Of a DNA stretch of 64,000 bases, positions 17,501 to 25,834 are shown in pieces (the first letter of the stretch is position 1; each line of letters starts with the position of its first letter). Source of the DNA: Mycobacteriales bacterium. Its GTDB lineage: Bacteria > Actinomycetota > Actinomycetes > Mycobacteriales > Mycobacteriaceae. Made by a program: the position numbers and the translations under genes. The notes under the pieces are model-generated. The model was not told the DNA's origin. It saw only the letters and a program-made list of their open reading frames with translations, and searched no databases. The DNA lies in the NCBI GenBank assembly GCA_012842085.1, contig DUTM01000005.1:1-64000 (forward strand). Reading direction: 5' to 3'.

Positions 17501-18151
17501 AACTTGTGCCTTCTTAGCTGCTTTTGCTTGCCTACCGAGCGGGGCTAGTTGCCGCCGGAGTTCCCGCGTCAGGTCTCCCACGCGATCCAGGTTGGCTTGC
17601 ATTGCGGTGAGTTTGCGGATTGCTTTTTCTTTGCGCCGGCGGTGTTTCAGAATACCGGCAGCTTCTTCAATGAAAGCCCGGCGCTCCTCGGGACGCGATT
17701 CCAGAATTTCGGCAAGCTTTCCTTGGCCCACAATGACGTGCATTTCCCGGCCAATGCCCGAATCGGAGAGGAGTTCTTGTACATCCATCAACCGCACACG
17801 GTCGCCGTTGATTTCATATTCGCTAGCACCATCACGGAACATGCGCCGCGTAATGGACACTTCCGAATAATCAATCGGCAAGGCTCCATCAGTGTTATCG
17901 ATGGTGAGTGTTACTTCTGCCCGCCCCAATGCTTGCTTCGTGGGGGTGCCAGCAAAAATAACATCTTCCATTTTGCCGCCGCGGAGAATCTTGGCGCCCT
18001 GTTCCCCCATTACCCAGCCCAGCGCGTCAACCACATTTGATTTTCCAGAACCGTTGGGCCCAACGATGGCACAAATACCTGGCTCGAATTTTAGAGTCGT
18101 CGAAGACGCAAAGGACTTAAAGCCTTTGAGGGTCAGACTCTTCAAATACAT
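14534..18151 (-). CDS. smc: Chromosome segregation ATPase SMC
   Basis: Condensin subunit that organises and helps separate chromosomes with ScpA and ScpB. The 1205-residue protein has Walker A GPNGSGKS at 31-38, a first long coiled coil (about 165-500), a hinge (about 510-660, including SSLRSNAAGHAMLL), a second coiled coil to about 1000, and then the ABC signature LSGGEKSL with Walker B FYVLDEVEAALDD. Length is normal. It lies 10 bases after mutM in the rnc-mutM-smc order common to Actinobacteria. Confidence 0.97.
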   Translation of the reverse strand: MYLKSLTLKGFKSFASSTTLKFEPGICAIVGPNGSGKSNVVDALGWVMGEQGAKILRGGKMEDVIFAGTPTKQALGRAEVTLTIDNTDGALPIDYSEVSITRRMFRDGASEYEINGDRVRLMDVQELLSDSGIGREMHVIVGQGKLAEILESRPEERRAFIEEAAGILKHRRRKEKAIRKLTAMQANLDRVGDLTRELRRQLAPLGRQAKAAKKAQVIQAEARDARLRLAADDIVTRRAESEKYENLREQIEERRHAAEKELAAAQQIVAELEHDLETLTPTLNGVQNGWFELSALSERVAATLRIAEDRSRQLQNAPTPQFGQDPDELLAKAAEAAQEEDEIAATLANAEKALTEATAAREDAEEFAQRVEKKRMAAMQAVADRREGIARLAGAVDSTKASITAAEEQAEQVAARFEEARLKLAALQTDAAATEDQLNELENAEEQLNQRFDQATAERDQASSRCDALRDEERSAEREAAVLRGRIETLSLSLEARDAAEWLQEPDSGVAISGSLAKDLKVKKGWERAIAVALGEASSALTVRDTQQAHRAVSSLRSNAAGHAMLLIESSDVDDFRMDIQLPAGVQWALDLIKVPRPLQSSITALLMDAVVVEDLATAERVIETDRRLRAITRDGDARGWGWATGGERKNRSEVEIRAAITAAEAAEKKALSRIEKAQAALQGATEELEERRVAATQAQAALVESDTSIATVTKDLARLSAEMRTARLQQQRLTDEREALETKRDRLVNELTDLEERQRLAAEEPEEPSLFDDTVSTEAATAVAATRSAEMEARLAVRTAEERSGHVRGRASALRRRAQQEKELRQRAARMEVSRKQALEIVQAVREAGGELADRIRTELTNVEKRRQELQEKQQTVNQELIAGRKNVQTATAAYEELRETAHQDELLRAQAHERLRVLEEQIIDDLGIAIDELLANYGPDVMLPPTALEMEEYETAKERGEDVVAPQPFPFDRKQQEARLQAAEKDLARLGKVNPLALEEFEALQERYSFLSQQLDDIQKARKDLLKVVDEVDERIETVFEEAFHDVAREFVGVFSSLFPGGEGRLVLTDPDDMLNTGVEVHARPPGKKVKRLSLLSGGEKSLTALAMLVAIFKARPSPFYVLDEVEAALDDTNLQRLLGIFQDLREHSQLLIITHQKLTMDIADVLYGMTMRNDGITQVISQRMRPVAAPQAGKTETSTDSE

Positions 18152-18161
18152 GTGACGAATT

Positions 18162-19046
18162 CTACCTGTTCCGACGGGGGACTTTCTGACAATTGGGGCA
18201 ATACGTGTGGCTCCGACCCCCTACTACACATCGTTCCAATAAAGATTGGCAGCGAGGGCAAGGGGTGCCAGCTTTTCCATATGCTGCGAGGGAGCGTGCA
18301 AAATAGCCCGGTTCACCAGCTGCATTCACATAAAGGTTGTCGAAAGAGGTGCCACCGACGTTGAGGGCACGCTGCATCACTTCTTGGGCAGCCTGCAGAA
18401 TCTCCCGAATGGTGGCATAACTGAGTCCACTTGCTAAACGAGCAGCATGGACGCGTGCCTGCCAAAGGGCCTCATCAGCATAAATATTGCCAATCCCAGA
18501 CACAATCTCCTGGTTGAGGAGGGCAGTTTTGATGGGGACGCGTCTGCTTCGTATTGTGCGGGCGACCTCTTCCAGGTCGAAGGCTGGCTCCAAAAGATCA
18601 GGGGCGATGTGGGCGGCCAAGCTGGGTACAAAACGCACAATTGTGGGGTCAAGGGTAGAGACGGTGGGAACCAGATTATCGATGGTGACGTATCCGAAGG
18701 TGCGTTGGTCCACGAAGCTCAGAAAAGTGTCGGCACCGATCTGGGCATGTAGACGGGTGTGGGCGCGCTGCGGCAGATGGTTTTCATCCACCAAAATTTG
18801 GCCACTCATCCCGAGGTGAAAAAGAATGCTCCGGGTGTCCTCGCCGAGGGTTGCCCACAAATATTTTCCGCGCCGCTCGACGGTTGTTACGGTCTGGCCC
18901 TCCAGCTGCCTGGCAAGGTCGTCGGCAGTACCCGCGAAACGGCGCGCCACTCTTTCGTGGTGGACCTCAACGTTGTGTAAAGTAGCGCCGCTCAAATAGG
19001 GCTCAATGCCCCGTCGAACGACTTCAACTTCTGGAAGTTCAGGCAT
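18162..19046 (-). CDS. mutM: Formamidopyrimidine-DNA glycosylase
   Basis: Removes 8-oxoguanine and formamidopyrimidines from DNA and nicks the site. The 294-residue protein begins MPELPEVE, so Pro2 (Schiff-base nucleophile) and Glu3 are present, and Lys61 in RRGKYLW is conserved. The zinc finger near the end has CPRC and CPNC pairs. It overlaps the rnc end by eight bases, consistent with coupled translation. Confidence 0.96.
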   Translation of the reverse strand: MPELPEVEVVRRGIEPYLSGATLHNVEVHHERVARRFAGTADDLARQLEGQTVTTVERRGKYLWATLGEDTRSILFHLGMSGQILVDENHLPQRAHTRLHAQIGADTFLSFVDQRTFGYVTIDNLVPTVSTLDPTIVRFVPSLAAHIAPDLLEPAFDLEEVARTIRSRRVPIKTALLNQEIVSGIGNIYADEALWQARVHAARLASGLSYATIREILQAAQEVMQRALNVGGTSFDNLYVNAAGEPGYFARSLAAYGKAGTPCPRCQSLLERCVVGGRSHTYCPNCQKVPRRNR

Positions 19047-19893
19047 TGCGCTCTGTCGTCAAAGCATATTTGGGCATGTCGGAACGGATATCTAAATTAA
19101 TGTCGTTTGCTGGCATGCCATCCAACGTCTGCGCCACTTGTTCAGAGACTTTCTCACCCTTCTGCCCTTTTTGAATTGCTTCCCAAGTAGCGCGGGCAGC
19201 TGCTTGCTCTGCCCTCTTTTTATTGGTTCCAGTACCAGTTCCATAAGCACGACCACCCAAAATGCCCGTCGCGAAAAAGACTTTCGCGTGGTCGGGACCA
19301 GTGGAGGTGATGTAGTAGGACGGCGCGGATGAATACTCGCTGGCAGCATATTCTTGCAGGCTGGTTTTCCAGTCGAGCCCAATGCCAGCTTCCCCAGCTT
19401 GGTCGATAAGGGGCTGCATCAGTCCAAGTACTACCTTGCGCGACACCTCAATGCCGTGGGTGGCGTGAACTGCCCCAAATACTGCTTCGGTAGCGTCCGC
19501 CAGTATCGATTCTTTGTCGCGGCCGCCGGTAAGTTCCTCACCGCGCCCCAAAAGCAAGTACTCACCAAGTCCGTGCGGCCCTAGCGTCCGCGCCAGGCGT
19601 GCCAGCGAATATCCGGACACGATATTGGCGCGCATTTTTGCTAATTCGCCTTCATCTCGATCGGGATACTGCTGGAAAAGGCGCTCAGTGACACTGATAT
19701 TGAGAACCGAATCCCCCAAGAACTCCAGCCGTTCATTGTTCGGAATTCCGGGATGTTCGTAGGCGTAGGATCGGTGGCATAGTGCTCTAATGAGTAATTC
19801 TCGTGATAGTTCCACACCCAACTTTTCTAAAAGCGGTGTGTAATCAACATCCTCCCAGTCTGGAGGTAATTCCCAACTTGCTGGGATAGGCAT
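19039..19893 (-). CDS. rnc: Ribonuclease III
   Basis: Double-strand-specific RNase that processes rRNA precursors and structured mRNAs. The 284-residue protein has the signature NERLEFLGDSVL at 53-64, the second acidic site in ADATEAVFGAVH, and a dsRNA-binding domain (about 170-250). About 30 residues extend beyond the dsRBD with no recognised motif. ATG 19893 is preceded by GAAGGA. It lies 17 bases after the DUF177 gene. Confidence 0.95.
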   Translation of the reverse strand: MPIPASWELPPDWEDVDYTPLLEKLGVELSRELLIRALCHRSYAYEHPGIPNNERLEFLGDSVLNISVTERLFQQYPDRDEGELAKMRANIVSGYSLARLARTLGPHGLGEYLLLGRGEELTGGRDKESILADATEAVFGAVHATHGIEVSRKVVLGLMQPLIDQAGEAGIGLDWKTSLQEYAASEYSSAPSYYITSTGPDHAKVFFATGILGGRAYGTGTGTNKKRAEQAAARATWEAIQKGQKGEKVSEQVAQTLDGMPANDINLDIRSDMPKYALTTERNA

Positions 19894-19910
19894 CTGTTTC
19901 CTTCTTTGAG

Positions 19911-20510
19911 TTATTCCTTTTCAGCGTCTTGGGCGGCGTCGTCAAGAGTAGCTAGGTTCTTAAACTTTTCGAGATCTGCCCAGCGCGGATCAATAAGATC
20001 GTTTTCTTCACCAGAGATTCCATCCGGGGCAGGAACATCGGTTTCGGGACAGTCATGGCCTTCCACGCTTGTGCACGAGGGAGCAAACGGAAGAGCGAGG
20101 CCCACTGCGTCGATGACAGCCTGTTTCAACTCCAGTTGGAAAGGATCATCTAACACGTAGACATCATCGTCACCCTCTTCCACCTCGGCGGCTGTTTCCG
20201 TATCTGGGTAGAGGAAAAGTTCGGTGAGGCTGGTGTTGATGGTGCCGGCAAGGTCACTCAAGCAATGGACACACTGTCCCTTGGTGGGGGCGTTAATGGT
20301 GCCGTTGACGAAAACACCTTCGGCAACCGCTTCTACAGTGCCGTCGATAGTGACACTTTCTTCGGCCGGAATAGCGATCATGTCAAGGCCGATAGGTTCC
20401 GATATTTTGACCTTTTTTGTGAAGGGTTTTTGGTTACCGACCTCACGACCCAGAGGGCGAAGATCAACTAGGAAATCATCGTAAACTGCGTCAGTATTAG
20501 AAGTAGTCAC
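19911..20510 (-). CDS. YceD/DUF177 family protein
   Basis: DUF177 (YceD) protein, implicated in 23S rRNA/ribosome biogenesis in other bacteria and usually next to rpmF (L32). The 199-residue product has the family's conserved CVHCL motif near 92-96, LFLYPD just after it, and a second conserved part (LVDLRPLGREVG near 13-24). No L32 gene follows; rnc does. GTG 20510 has no Shine-Dalgarno sequence, and a TACACT box six bases upstream suggests a leaderless transcript. Confidence 0.88.
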   Translation of the reverse strand: MTTSNTDAVYDDFLVDLRPLGREVGNQKPFTKKVKISEPIGLDMIAIPAEESVTIDGTVEAVAEGVFVNGTINAPTKGQCVHCLSDLAGTINTSLTELFLYPDTETAAEVEEGDDDVYVLDDPFQLELKQAVIDAVGLALPFAPSCTSVEGHDCPETDVPAPDGISGEENDLIDPRWADLEKFKNLATLDDAAQDAEKE

Positions 20511-20516
20511 AATGAC

Positions 20517-20522
20517 AGTGTA
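20517..20522 (-). promoter_or_regulatory. -10 box of a predicted leaderless promoter (DUF177 gene)
   Basis: TACACT on the minus strand fits TANNNT and ends six bases before GTG 20510. It would start an internal transcript for DUF177-rnc-mutM-smc. No convincing -35 is present. Confidence 0.5.
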
Positions 20523-20531
20523 GCGCTATAA

Positions 20532-21413
20532 CTATCCTTCGTAAGCTTCTGGCGGGTAGTCACCATAGTCATCGCCATAATTGGCAGATTTGTAGTCTTC
20601 TGCATAATTTTCGGAGTAGTCATCATCCAGCTGCTCATCATAAACTTTTCCAGTGGACTCGTACTTCTCGAAGTCTTCATTGCTGGAGCGTTCCGCCACC
20701 CCAGCCCGGGAGCGAAGCTTCTTCCGCCCGTTCAGCACTTCCCGAGAAGTGGCGTTCAGGACAGACTCGAATTCCGCCAATTTAGTGTCGACGTAAATGT
20801 CGCACTCCCCACGGAGCCGGTCGGCTTCCGCATGGGCTGCGTCCACGATACGTTGTGCCTCATCGCGTGAGATTTCCACAACTTCCGATTCGCTTACCAA
20901 GCGAGCCTGCTCGGCGCGGGCAGCAGCGACACTTTCCTCATAATCGTCGTTGCCTTTAGCGATAAGACGTTCTGCCTCCGCGTGGGCACGTTCGGTGACG
21001 CTTTCGTATTCCCGTTGTGCTTCGTGAACCAGGCGGCTAGATTCGTGTTCCGCGTCGGAGATCATGACGGCTGAATTGTTGGTAGCTTCGGCGACCATAC
21101 GATCAGCTTTGTCTTTGGCGTCCGCAATCATGCGGTCCGCATCCGCGCGGGCACTCGCCAACTGCTGGTCTACTTGGGCGTTGGTTTCACTCTTCGTGGT
21201 TTCGGCGTAAGTGTTAGCTTCATCGATCAGGCCGTCACGTTCATCCAAAACGTCCTGCGCGTCGTCTAACTCTTTGGGGAGGGATTCCCTAATTTCGTCT
21301 AAAAGGAGAAGCGCATCAGGGCGCGGCACCATGCACTGTGTCGACATCGGAATGCCGCGAGCCTCTTCAATCATCGCAACAAGCTCGTCAAGTGCTTCAA
21401 AAACGTGGAACAT
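20532..21413 (-). CDS. sepIVA: SepIVA-like DivIVA-domain cell division/growth protein
   Basis: Coiled-coil protein of the DivIVA-like family corresponding by position to M. tuberculosis Rv2927c; SepIVA is essential for septation and elongation in mycobacteria. I choose ATG 21413 (MFHVFEALDEL), with AAAGGG upstream. Residues 1-70 resemble the DivIVA-type N-terminus. Residues about 75-225 are a long heptad-rich coiled coil with Ala/Glu/Asp repeats (ADADRMIADAKDKADRMV). The tail (about 255-293) is an unusual acidic Tyr/Asp-rich run with repeated DDY/ENY units. It lies between coaD and the DUF177 gene as in mycobacteria. Confidence 0.85.
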   Translation of the reverse strand: MFHVFEALDELVAMIEEARGIPMSTQCMVPRPDALLLLDEIRESLPKELDDAQDVLDERDGLIDEANTYAETTKSETNAQVDQQLASARADADRMIADAKDKADRMVAEATNNSAVMISDAEHESSRLVHEAQREYESVTERAHAEAERLIAKGNDDYEESVAAARAEQARLVSESEVVEISRDEAQRIVDAAHAEADRLRGECDIYVDTKLAEFESVLNATSREVLNGRKKLRSRAGVAERSSNEDFEKYESTGKVYDEQLDDDYSENYAEDYKSANYGDDYGDYPPEAYEG

Positions 21414-21507
21414 GGTTTTCCCTTTCAAACTTAGTCACTTACAGTGTGCCTAAAAATGAGAAACTTTTGCTGAAACCAGTGCGGTGTGTCGCTTGACCTG
21501 CAGTATT

Positions 21508-21978
21508 TTACTTCTTTTCCAGAAGCTTTTGCTGTACGCTCGCCGGCAGAAACTCACTTGTGTCTCCCCCGAAAGCGAAAACTTCTTTCACCAGCGTGGA
21601 GGATATGAAACTGAGTCCGGGAGAGGTTGGCAGAAATATTGTGTCAATTCCTGTCAGCCGCTTGTTGACGTGGGCCATGGGCAGCTCGTACTCATAGTCT
21701 TCGTTGGAACGAATGCCTTTCACCACTGCTACCGCATTCTTCTGGGAGCAAAAGTCAACTAATAATCCGCTGAAAGAGTCGACCGAAACATTGGGAAGAT
21801 CCTTAAACTCTTCTTCCATAATGGCGACGCGTTCCCCCACCTCAAACATTCCTTTTTTGCGGGGGTTGTAGGCCACACACACAATCACTTCATCAAAAAT
21901 GCGTGCTGCCCGGCGCACAATATCAACGTGGCCAAGGGTAAGGGGGTCAAAAGATCCGGGACAAACTACCGTGCTCAT
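21508..21978 (-). CDS. coaD: Phosphopantetheine adenylyltransferase
   Basis: Transfers AMP from ATP to 4'-phosphopantetheine, the penultimate step of coenzyme A synthesis. The 156-residue protein has the nucleotidyltransferase motif GSFDPLTLGHVDI near 8-20 and the second motif SSTLVKEV near 126-133. The start ATG overlaps the rsmD stop by four bases. Confidence 0.97.
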   Translation of the reverse strand: MSTVVCPGSFDPLTLGHVDIVRRAARIFDEVIVCVAYNPRKKGMFEVGERVAIMEEEFKDLPNVSVDSFSGLLVDFCSQKNAVAVVKGIRSNEDYEYELPMAHVNKRLTGIDTIFLPTSPGLSFISSTLVKEVFAFGGDTSEFLPASVQQKLLEKK

Positions 21979-22562
21979 GCGGCCATTCTACCTAGTGGGC
22001 TAACAATAGCGATGTCGATCGCGGTTTCCCCATAGTTTTTGGAGCGATATTCTTCATATTCTGCTGGCCACACAATGGCCGGATCGCGGCTGGAGCGTTC
22101 TAGCACCACGACGGATCCTTCTCCGACCCACTCTTTTTCTATAAGCGTGGTAAGAATCTGCGGGATCTCGGTTGCAACCTGGTCGTAGGGAGGATCCATA
22201 AAGACAAAATCATAGGGGGCACCGGGGTGTTGGGCCGGCTGCTCCAAGAAGCGTTGCGCCGACCCTTTATGGATCTCCACATGTGCGGCTATTTCGCCGA
22301 GGAGCTGTTTGTTTTTCCGCACACAACTCACCGCAGCGGGCAACTTCTCCACTAGTGTTATGTGCCGTGCTCCGCGGGAGGCTGCTTCAAGGCCGACAGC
22401 TCCAGATCCGGCATAGAGGTCAAGTACTGTGGTTTCAGGCCAGTTAAGCAGTGTGTTGAGACTGTTGAATAGAGCTTCGCGCACCCGGTCGCTGGTGGGT
22501 CGAGTGTTGTTTGGGGGTGAGAATAACCGGCGGCCGCGCGCTTGCCCAGCGACGATCCGCAT
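21975..22562 (-). CDS. rsmD: 16S rRNA (guanine-966-N2)-methyltransferase
   Basis: SAM-dependent methyltransferase acting on G966 of 16S rRNA. The 195-residue protein has MRIVAGQARGRRL and RPTSDRVREALFN at the N-terminus, motif I LDLYAGSGAVGLEAASRGA and the catalytic motif FMDPPYD. It overlaps coaD by four bases and the upstream biotinyl-domain gene by one base, so the three are probably translated together. Confidence 0.96.
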   Translation of the reverse strand: MRIVAGQARGRRLFSPPNNTRPTSDRVREALFNSLNTLLNWPETTVLDLYAGSGAVGLEAASRGARHITLVEKLPAAVSCVRKNKQLLGEIAAHVEIHKGSAQRFLEQPAQHPGAPYDFVFMDPPYDQVATEIPQILTTLIEKEWVGEGSVVVLERSSRDPAIVWPAEYEEYRSKNYGETAIDIAIVSPLGRMAA

Positions 22563-22789
22563 CAGTGTAGCTCCGCCAGGAGGTCGCCTCCGCTGACATC
22601 AGAGAAATCTTCGGTGACAATAAAACGAATGGTTCCGGCAGCGGGTGCGGTCACTGCGGCGTCTAGCTTGATCGCCTCCACGTAACCAATCACTTGCCCT
22701 TCAGCAACGGCAGCACCATCATCGACAGTTTTGCGCCAAATACCGGCTAAAGGTGCTGTGATCTGAACGGGTGTCTGCTTGGTGCTCAT
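22562..22789 (-). CDS. Stand-alone biotinyl/lipoyl carrier domain
   Basis: A 75-residue protein that is a single biotinyl-type barrel domain. Residues about 10-75 match the C-terminal carrier domain of carboxylases. Lys41, in EAIKL, occupies the biotinylation position where carboxylases have AMKM or AMKL, so the Met before Lys is Ile. Biotinylation is likely but not proven. It lies between recG and rsmD. In M. tuberculosis the pyruvate carboxylase gene sits beside rsmD, while corynebacteria have a similar short gene. The partner enzyme is not in this window. Confidence 0.82.
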   Translation of the reverse strand: MSTKQTPVQITAPLAGIWRKTVDDGAAVAEGQVIGYVEAIKLDAAVTAPAAGTIRFIVTEDFSDVSGGDLLAELH

Positions 22790-22793
22790 GCTT

Positions 22794-25130
22794 CTAGTCT
22801 AGCGAGCTGCTCTCATATCGAACACCATTACGTTCACTTACTTCCGAAACAATTCTCCACCAGGCGTCATATTTTTTGTGGTCCGCTTGCTCCAACAGGC
22901 TGGTCATGTCTTTGCGGGCGGTGGTGACGAGTTCTGCGTCACGCACAATGTCCAGCAGTCGCAACGGCATAGCCAGTCCTGCCTGGGTAGTGCCCAGCAG
23001 GTCGCCTTCGCGTCGTTGTTCCAAATCGACTTGTGCCAGGTAGAAACCGTCAGTGGAGGATTCAATAGCGGCTAGTCGTTCTGCTGCGGTGGAGTCCGGA
23101 TCGCAGCCGGTAAGCAAAAGGCAGATGCCCGGCGCGGTACCTCGACCCACTCGGCCACGCAGCTGGTGGAGCTGGCTCACGCCGAAACGATCCGCATCAA
23201 CAATCACCATGGCGGTGGCATTGGGAACGTCAATACCCACTTCGATAACGGTGGTGGACACCAACACATCGATGTCTCCCGCATTGAAGGCTTGCATAGT
23301 GGCGGCTTTCTCGTCAGTGTCGAGGCGACCGTGGAGAAGCCCAAGCCGAAGTTCGTGGAGTGGTCCTTGGGATAGTTCTTCATAGGTTTTGGTGACGGTA
23401 GTGATGTCGGAGTCCCCAGAGCCCCCGTCTCCGATTGCTGGGCACACCACATACGCCTGATGTCCTGCGGCTACTTCTTCGCTCAGCCGTTCCCAAATGC
23501 GCGGCACCCAATGTGGGTGAACACGGCTGTTGACTACCGAGGTTTGGATGGGGCTGCGGCCTGCGGGGATTTCTCGCAAGGTGGAGACTTGTAGGTCGCC
23601 AAAGGTGGTGAGGGCAACGGTCCGTGGAATGGGGGTGGCTGTCATGACCATCATGTGGGGTGTTTGCCCAGCAGTACCTTTTTCGCGGAGGGTGGCTCTT
23701 TGCTGTACCCCGAAGCGGTGCTGCTCGTCGATCACGACCATGCCCAGACTGTAGAAATCTACGCCTTCCTGAAGGAGCGCCTGGGTACCAATGATGATTC
23801 CGGCTTGTCCACTAACGCAGTCGAGAAGTGCTTGGCGGCGTTCTGCGGTGGGGAGGGATCCGGTTAGGAGGGTGACGGAGGTAGCACTGGCATCGGTGGT
23901 AGCGGCGTCGCCGTTAGTGTCTTTGTCTGTGGGAGGGTTTTCTCCCATGCTGAGTTGGCCTGCTCGCCCATAATCGCCGAGAAGCTCACGGATGGTGTGT
24001 GCGTGTTGGGTGGCGAGTACTTCTGTTGGCGCGAGTAGAACTGCCTGGTGGCCGTTGTCCACGACTTGCAGCATGGCGAGGAGTGCCACGATGGTTTTGC
24101 CGGATCCAACTTCACCTTGCAGAAGCCGGTTCATGGGATGGCCTGCGCTAATGTCGCGCGAAATGTCGGTGAGGACTTCATCCTGCCCGGCGGTGAGCTT
24201 GTAGGGCAGCAGGTTGCGGATAGTGTCGGCTAGTTTTCCGGACTGTGGCGGGCAGCTGGGGGCGTCCAGGGAGCGGTAGCTTTCTTGCTGCTGCAGCAGC
24301 ACTGCTTGCAGGGTGGCAGCTTCGTCGTAGCGCAGCCGTTCCCGTGCCTTTTCTACCTGCTCCATGGTGCTTGGCTGGTGAATATTGCGCAGCGCAGTGT
24401 CGATGTCGTCATACCCGTATTTTTCTTGTATCTCAGCCGGGAGGACTTCCGGGAGGGGATCAAGTTGGGAGAGAACTGCTTCGACCAACACCATGAGAAG
24501 CCAGCTGGACACGCCCGCAGTGGCTGCGTAGACGGGGATTATGGTGCGGGACAGTAGCTCCACAATGGCGGGATCTACACCGGTGAGTCCATCTTTTTTG
24601 AGGTCTTCTGCAGTGATTTCTGAGCTGGTAACGGAGGGGGGTGCGAGGGTGCTCGAACCAATAATTTTGGTGGCTTGCAGCAGGGTGGCAAATTGTCCGC
24701 CGGCGACTGCTGGAGCGTTGTCACGCAGCACCATAAAATTGGGGTGGCTCATATCGAAGTAGCGGCCACGGCGGGTGATTTCCCCGTCGAGGAGAACTTC
24801 GGTTCCCTCTTTCATAATGCGTGCAATGCCATGGGGGTGGAAGAAAGCAACATTAATGGGGGTTTCACCGGAACGAACCCGCACCCGCAAAATGTAGCCA
24901 CGGCGGCGGCGCATGCGGGACAAGTCAGCTTTCTCAACAGTCCCCCACACCATGACGGAGTCACCATCACGGACGTTGTGGGGATCGAATTTTTGACGTC
25001 CGTGAATATATCGACGCGGGAAGTGGTACAGCAGATCGGCGACCGTGTGCAGTTCTAGTTTGTCACCCAGCTTTTTGGCCACCTTGGAGGGAAGAATGGT
25101 GGCCAGGTAGTCGGTTAACTGTACACCCAC
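22794..25130 (-). CDS. recG: ATP-dependent DNA helicase RecG
   Basis: Branch-migration helicase that regresses stalled forks and processes recombination intermediates. The 778-residue protein has an N-terminal wedge/OB domain (about 40-200), Walker A GEVGSGKT near 330, motif II DEQH, and motif VI QLRGRVGRG near 654-662. A run with tandem Thr/Asp/Ala residues (about 400-415) is a lineage-specific insert in the first helicase domain. It lies three bases after ung and four bases before the biotinyl gene. Confidence 0.96.
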   Translation of the reverse strand: MGVQLTDYLATILPSKVAKKLGDKLELHTVADLLYHFPRRYIHGRQKFDPHNVRDGDSVMVWGTVEKADLSRMRRRRGYILRVRVRSGETPINVAFFHPHGIARIMKEGTEVLLDGEITRRGRYFDMSHPNFMVLRDNAPAVAGGQFATLLQATKIIGSSTLAPPSVTSSEITAEDLKKDGLTGVDPAIVELLSRTIIPVYAATAGVSSWLLMVLVEAVLSQLDPLPEVLPAEIQEKYGYDDIDTALRNIHQPSTMEQVEKARERLRYDEAATLQAVLLQQQESYRSLDAPSCPPQSGKLADTIRNLLPYKLTAGQDEVLTDISRDISAGHPMNRLLQGEVGSGKTIVALLAMLQVVDNGHQAVLLAPTEVLATQHAHTIRELLGDYGRAGQLSMGENPPTDKDTNGDAATTDASATSVTLLTGSLPTAERRQALLDCVSGQAGIIIGTQALLQEGVDFYSLGMVVIDEQHRFGVQQRATLREKGTAGQTPHMMVMTATPIPRTVALTTFGDLQVSTLREIPAGRSPIQTSVVNSRVHPHWVPRIWERLSEEVAAGHQAYVVCPAIGDGGSGDSDITTVTKTYEELSQGPLHELRLGLLHGRLDTDEKAATMQAFNAGDIDVLVSTTVIEVGIDVPNATAMVIVDADRFGVSQLHQLRGRVGRGTAPGICLLLTGCDPDSTAAERLAAIESSTDGFYLAQVDLEQRREGDLLGTTQAGLAMPLRLLDIVRDAELVTTARKDMTSLLEQADHKKYDAWWRIVSEVSERNGVRYESSSLD

Positions 25131-25133
25131 GCG

Positions 25134-25823
25134 CTACTCCCCTTGAGCTGGCAGCCGCCAATTAACTGCGGTTGCTCCCGCCGCAATGAGGTGCTCGTTA
25201 GCGCGGCTGAAAGGGCGTGAGCCAAAGAACCCGCGGGAGGCCGAGAGCGGGGACGGATGCGGTGAGGCAATGATCGGGATGTCACCGAGTTTGGGACTCA
25301 GTGTTTGGGCATCGCGTCCCCACAGTATTGCCACGAGGGGTTTATCTCGTTGCACTAATGCCTCAATGGCGCATTCGGTTATTTTTTCCCATCCTTTGCC
25401 GCGGTGCGAAGTGGGAGCCCCCGGCCGGACGGTGAGTACTCTGTTGAGCAGCAACACTCCTTCTTCCGCCCAGGGTGTAAGGTCACCGTTTTTGGGGGTC
25501 GGGTATCCCAAATCATCGTGGTATTCCCGAAAAATATTGTTGAGACTGCGGGGCAGTGGGGAGACGGACGGGTCTACACAGAAGCTCAAACCTACTGCGT
25601 GTCCGGGGGTGGGGTACGGATCTTGCCCCACAACAAGTACTTTTACCTGGTCAAATGGGTGTGTGAAAGCGCGGAGAACATTGGTCCCGGCGGGCAGATA
25701 GCCATGTCCAGCTTTGATTTCGGCACGCAGGAAGTCCCCCATGGCCGCAATATCATCTTGTACAGGCGCAAGTGCCTCAGCCCAACCAGGATCAATGATT
25801 TTCTCGAGAGGTTGTTTGGGCAT
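25134..25823 (-). CDS. ung: Uracil-DNA glycosylase, family 1
   Basis: Excises uracil from DNA. The 229-residue protein has the water-activating motif [11 protein letters not shown] with catalytic Asp68, and the DNA-binding loop [13 protein letters not shown] near 189. Both are canonical. It sits between thiL and recG, 11 bases after thiL, as in mycobacteria. Confidence 0.97.
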   Translation of the reverse strand: MPKQPLEKIIDPGWAEALAPVQDDIAAMGDFLRAEIKAGHGYLPAGTNVLRAFTHPFDQVKVLVVGQDPYPTPGHAVGLSFCVDPSVSPLPRSLNNIFREYHDDLGYPTPKNGDLTPWAEEGVLLLNRVLTVRPGAPTSHRGKGWEKITECAIEALVQRDKPLVAILWGRDAQTLSPKLGDIPIIASPHPSPLSASRGFFGSRPFSRANEHLIAAGATAVNWRLPAQGE

Positions 25824-25834
25824 AAGCCTTCCTA